From: Synergistota bacterium | Lineage (GTDB): Bacteria; Synergistota; Synergistia; Synergistales; Synergistaceae | Reading direction: 5' to 3' | Length of the DNA stretch: 17,474 nt | Assembly: GCA_023450745.1 (NCBI GenBank) | Contig: JAEXGR010000028.1 | Coordinates: 1 to 17,474, forward strand | Part shown: positions 14,535 through 17,474 of the stretch, piece by piece | Numbering within the stretch: the first letter of the stretch is position 1 | Layout of the letters: each line of letters begins with the position of its first letter | Made by a program: the position numbers and the translations under genes | Notes under the pieces: model-generated | The model's database searches: none | Seen by the model: only the letters and a program-made list of their open reading frames with translations | Told to the model about the DNA's origin: nothing

Positions 14535-17120
14535 ATGGGAGAGCAATACAGCTTTATTGTAAACGGGAAAACTTACGAGACCGCGCAGGATAAGCCGCTG
14601 CTTCGCTTCCTGCGCGACGACCTGGGGCTGAGTTCCGTAAAGGACGGCTGCAGCGAGGGCGCCTGCGGCACCTGCACGATCATCGTGGATGGAAGGGCTG
14701 TGCGCTCCTGCGTTCTGTCTACGAAAAGAGCCGCCGGTAAAAACATCGTTACGACGGAGGGGCTCAGCGAAAGGGAAAAGGAGGCCTTCGTCTACGCCTT
14801 CGGCGCGATGGGCGCCGTCCAGTGCGGCTTTTGCACCCCCGGGATGGTGATGGCGGCCAAGGCGCTGCTGGACGGCAACCCGAATCCGACGGAGGCCGAG
14901 ATAAAGCGGGCGATCAGAGGGAACATCTGCCGCTGCACCGGCTATAAGAAGATCATCGAGGGCATCGAACTCGCCGGCGCGGTTCTTCGCGGCGAGGCCA
15001 TGATCGAAAAAAGCCTGGAGGAGGGTGACTCCTTTGGCGTCGGCAAGCGGGCTTTCCGCGTCGACGTGCGCGAGAAGGTACTCGGCTATGGGGAATACGT
15101 CGACGACGTGGTGATGGAGGGCATGGCCCACGCCTCCGCCGTCCGTTCAAAATATCCCCGCGCGCGGGTGCTGGATATCGACACCTCCGAAGCTCTCGCG
15201 CTCCCCGGCGTGCTCGCCGTGCTCACGGCGGAGGACGTGCCGCACAACAAGGTCGGCCACATCCAGCAGGACTGGGACGTGATGATCGCCAAGGGCGGCG
15301 TGACCCGCTGCGTCGGCGACGCGCTCTGTCTCGTCGTCGCGGAGGACGAAGAGATTCTGGCGCGGGCAAAGAAGCTCGTCAAGATAGATTACGAAGAGCT
15401 GGAACCGGTGCGCAGCGTCCGCGAGGCGATGGCCGCGGGCGCGCCGCCCGTCCACGAAAAGGGCAACCTCTGTCAGTCGCGGCACGTTACGCGCGGAGAC
15501 GCGAAAAAAGCGCTCGCCGAATCAAAATATGTCGTGACGCAAAGCTACAGCACGCCCTTCACCGAGCACGCCTTCCTCGAGCCCGAGTGCGCCCTCGCCT
15601 TTCCCTATAAGGATGGCGTCAAGGTCTACACCTCCGACCAGGGGGTATACGACACGCGCAAAGAGATATCGATCATGCTCGGCTGGGAGCCGGAACGCAT
15701 CGTGGTGGAAAACAAGCTTGTCGGCGGCGGTTTCGGCGGCAAGGAAGACGTCTCCGCGCAGCACGTAGCCGTGCTCGCGGCGCTGGCGGTGAGACGCCCC
15801 GTAAAGGTAAAATTCTCCCGCGGCGAGTCAATCGCCTTCCACCCGAAGCGCCACGCGATGGAGGGGACCTTCACGCTGGGCTGCGACGAAAACGGCGTCT
15901 TCACAGGGCTGGACTGTGAGATATACTTCGATACCGGGGCTTACGCCTCCCTCTGCGGCCCCGTGCTTGAACGGGCCTGCACCCACTCGGTCGGCCCCTA
16001 CTGCTACCAGAACACCGACATTCGCGGTTTCGGCTACTACACGAACAACCCTCCGGCGGGAGCCTTCCGCGGCTTTGGCGTCTGCCAGAGCGAATTTGCC
16101 CTCGAATGCACCATCAACCTGCTCGCGGAGAAGGTGGGCATCTCCCCCTGGGAGATCCGCTACCGCAACGCGATAGAGCCGGGGAAGGTGCTGCCCAACG
16201 GGCAGATAGCGGACCGTTCGACGGCGCTCAAAGAGACGCTCGAGGCGGTGCGCGAAGTATACGAAAAGAATGCCGGACGCGCCGGCATCGCCTGCGCGAT
16301 GAAGAACGCCGGCGTCGGCGTCGGCCTGCCCGACAAAGGACGCGCCAAGCTCGCCGTCCGCGGCGGCGCGGTGGAAATCTACGCCGCGGCCTCGGACATC
16401 GGGCAAGGCTGCGCGACAGTCTTCGTCCAGATGGTCGCGGAGGCGACGGGCCTCGGGCGCGCCCGGATCAAAAACCGCGGCAGCAACTCCGAGGTGGCTC
16501 CCGACTCAGGCACGACCTCTGGCTCGCGCCAGACATTGATCACCGGCGAGGCGGTGCGTATGGCGGCGGCGGAGCTCGCCATGGCGCTGCGGGAGGAGGA
16601 CGGGGACCTCGCGAAGCTCGAAGGGCGTGAATTTTTTGCCGAATACTTCGAGCCCACCGACCCGCTCGGCTCGCCGAAACCATACCCCAAGAGCCACGTT
16701 GCCTATGGCTTCGCGACCCATGTCGTCGTTCTCGGCGACGACGGCCGCGTGAAAGAGGTCTACGCGGCGCACGATTCCGGCAAGGTCGTCAATCCGATTG
16801 CGATTCAGGGGCAGATCGAAGGCGGCGTGCTGATGGGACTAGGTTACGCGCTGACGGAAGATTTTACGCTGAAAGACTGCGTGCCGCAGAACAAATACGG
16901 CACGCTGGGACTTTTGCGCGCCGACCAGATACCGGAGATCAAGGCGATCTACGTTGAGAAGAAAGAGCTGCTGGACGTCGCCTACGGAGCGAAGGGCATC
17001 GGCGAGATCAGCACCATCCCCACCGCGCCCGCCGCGGCAGGCGCCTACTACGCGGCGGATCATCTCTTCCGCACGAAACTGCCGCTCGCGGATACGCCCT
17101 ATAGCAGAAATAAAAAGTAA
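14535..17120 (+). CDS. Selenium-dependent-type xanthine dehydrogenase, fused [2Fe-2S] and molybdopterin subunits
   Basis: An 861-residue xanthine dehydrogenase-family hydroxylase. Residues 1-155 bind two [2Fe-2S] clusters: a plant-type site (C39, C44, C47, C59) and the helical-domain site (C97, C100, C132, C134). From about 170 onward is the molybdopterin-cytosine-dinucleotide domain, with GGGFGG (397-402), AFRGFG (510-515, R512 at the substrate-binding position) and the catalytic glutamate E824 in the GxGE motif (821-824). The fusion and length fit the selenium-dependent xanthine dehydrogenase family. In that family the selenium is a labile ligand on molybdenum, so no in-frame UGA is expected and none is present. 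There is no FAD domain and no FAD subunit gene nearby, so electrons must leave to another protein, perhaps YgfK. The start ATG follows AAGGGGGAGA. Purine hydroxylation is well supported; the exact purine is not. Confidence 0.92.
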   Translation: MGEQYSFIVNGKTYETAQDKPLLRFLRDDLGLSSVKDGCSEGACGTCTIIVDGRAVRSCVLSTKRAAGKNIVTTEGLSEREKEAFVYAFGAMGAVQCGFCTPGMVMAAKALLDGNPNPTEAEIKRAIRGNICRCTGYKKIIEGIELAGAVLRGEAMIEKSLEEGDSFGVGKRAFRVDVREKVLGYGEYVDDVVMEGMAHASAVRSKYPRARVLDIDTSEALALPGVLAVLTAEDVPHNKVGHIQQDWDVMIAKGGVTRCVGDALCLVVAEDEEILARAKKLVKIDYEELEPVRSVREAMAAGAPPVHEKGNLCQSRHVTRGDAKKALAESKYVVTQSYSTPFTEHAFLEPECALAFPYKDGVKVYTSDQGVYDTRKEISIMLGWEPERIVVENKLVGGGFGGKEDVSAQHVAVLAALAVRRPVKVKFSRGESIAFHPKRHAMEGTFTLGCDENGVFTGLDCEIYFDTGAYASLCGPVLERACTHSVGPYCYQNTDIRGFGYYTNNPPAGAFRGFGVCQSEFALECTINLLAEKVGISPWEIRYRNAIEPGKVLPNGQIADRSTALKETLEAVREVYEKNAGRAGIACAMKNAGVGVGLPDKGRAKLAVRGGAVEIYAAASDIGQGCATVFVQMVAEATGLGRARIKNRGSNSEVAPDSGTTSGSRQTLITGEAVRMAAAELAMALREEDGDLAKLEGREFFAEYFEPTDPLGSPKPYPKSHVAYGFATHVVVLGDDGRVKEVYAAHDSGKVVNPIAIQGQIEGGVLMGLGYALTEDFTLKDCVPQNKYGTLGLLRADQIPEIKAIYVEKKELLDVAYGAKGIGEISTIPTAPAAAGAYYAADHLFRTKLPLADTPYSRNKK

Positions 17121-17128
17121 GAGCCCAA

Positions 17129-17167
17129 GCCGCCGGCCGCCGTGAGTCTATTCGCGGGGCCGGCGGC
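17129..17167 (+). terminator. Terminator-like hairpin after the dehydrogenase gene
   Basis: GCCGCCGGCC (17129-17138) pairs perfectly with GGCCGGCGGC (17158-17167), 8 bases after the stop codon. It is very GC-rich with a 19-base loop, but no T tract follows, so it is a probable rather than certain terminator. The rest of the spacer to the tRNA promoter shows one small stem (GCCAG/CTGGC, 17244-17256) and no convincing gene. Confidence 0.5.
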
Positions 17168-17351
17168 GTTCATGAGAGGTTAACGTTCTCGCGGCAAATT
17201 TTCTTGCCTTCCGGCCGTCGCACAATATCCGTCAAGCGCCCCAGCCAGAGCCTGGCGGATGAATAAATTATTATTTCCCCTTTGGCGCGGCGTCGCTTAA
17301 AGGCCGCTCTTCGCCGAGGCCGCGGCGATTTAGCAAAAAAAATCCTGCCTG

Positions 17352-17379
17352 TTGACAATATCTGAAATTCCTATATAAT
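17352..17379 (+). promoter_or_regulatory. Promoter of tRNA-Gln
   Basis: Perfect TTGACA (17352-17357) and perfect TATAAT (17374-17379) with 16-base spacing lie 19 bases before the tRNA. The predicted start leaves a leader of about a dozen bases. GC-rich TTCCCCG directly after the -10 resembles a stringent discriminator (inference). Confidence 0.85.
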
Positions 17380-17398
17380 ATTCCCCGTTCGGCCCAAT

Positions 17399-17472
17399 TG
17401 GGGTATGGTGCAACGGCAGCACGCCTGACTCTGGATCAGGTAATCGAGGTTCAAATCCTTGTACCCCAGCCA
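17399..17472 (+). tRNA. tRNA-Gln (anticodon CTG)
   Basis: A full cloverleaf can be drawn. The acceptor is TGGGGTA/TACCCCA (17399-17405 with 17462-17468), the D stem GTGC/GCAC, and the anticodon stem CCTGA/TCAGG with loop CTCTGGA and anticodon CTG at 17431-17433. The T arm is CGAGG/CCTTG around loop TTCAAAT. The discriminator is G17469 and CCA is encoded (17470-17472). It reads CAG glutamine codons. The T loop starts TTCAAAT. Confidence 0.96.
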
Positions 17473-17474
17473 CT

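Noticed and set aside
14115..15131. 338-residue minus-strand open frame over the ygfK end, the spacer and the dehydrogenase start
   Set aside because: Most of it is the mirror of two real genes; low-complexity composition, no ribosome site or family motif.
14535..17120. Selenocysteine codon in the selenium-type dehydrogenase
   Set aside because: The frame is uninterrupted and the family carries selenium as a labile ligand rather than as selenocysteine.
17170..17358. 62-residue minus-strand open frame before the tRNA
   Set aside because: Highly basic, Arg-rich composition, starts inside the tRNA promoter, no homology recognised; treated as non-coding.
17399..17472. tRNA-Gln as an integration site
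   Set aside because: No integrase gene and no repeat of the tRNA 3' end is seen elsewhere in the window, and the window stops 2 bases after the gene.

Overview
The window comes from a GC-rich, probably anaerobic bacterium that uses amino acids and purines. The combination of a long-form urocanate hydratase, the ygeW/ygeX/ygeY/ygfK set, and a fused Fe-S/molybdenum hydroxylase would fit a gut-type Synergistota member such as Cloacibacillus or Synergistes. That taxonomic guess is inference from gene content and style, not from a marker gene. No mobile element, CRISPR array or rRNA is visible.

Left part (1-3253, minus strand): a YciI-like protein cut by the window edge, a class I SAM-dependent methyltransferase, and urocanate hydratase (hutU), the second step of histidine degradation. 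A divergent AT-rich spacer (2984-3253) separates hutU from a plus-strand 1000-residue transcriptional regulator of the SARP/BTAD-ATPase-TPR type (3254-6256). The regulator is visibly more AT-rich than everything around it.

Central and right part (6410-17120): two divergent transcription units that together form most of the anaerobic purine/urate breakdown cluster known from E. coli and gut anaerobes. The minus-strand unit, in order of transcription, is a YheO-type PAS/HTH regulator, ygeX (diaminopropionate ammonia-lyase), ygeY (M20 metallohydrolase) and ygeW (carbamoyltransferase). The plus-strand unit is ygfK (flavin/Fe-S oxidoreductase), a structured spacer of about 280 nt, then a selenium-dependent-type xanthine dehydrogenase whose [2Fe-2S] and molybdopterin parts are fused. 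The two units share a 299-bp promoter region. In it, two back-to-back extended -10 promoters flank a tandem 20-bp A6T6 repeat, and a third copy lies in the ygfK leader.

Proposed division of labour (inference): the molybdenum hydroxylase oxidises purines but carries no FAD domain, so YgfK, which has flavin, NAD(P) and several Fe-S sites, is a plausible electron partner or ring reductase. YgeY, YgeW and YgeX would then take the opened, ureido-type products to carbamoyl phosphate, ammonia and pyruvate. Usual partners (ssnA, hyuA, an FAD subunit, carbamate kinase, selenium-insertion proteins) are not in the window.

Right edge: a hairpin after the dehydrogenase, an otherwise empty spacer, then a tRNA-Gln(CTG) gene with encoded CCA and its own near-perfect promoter.
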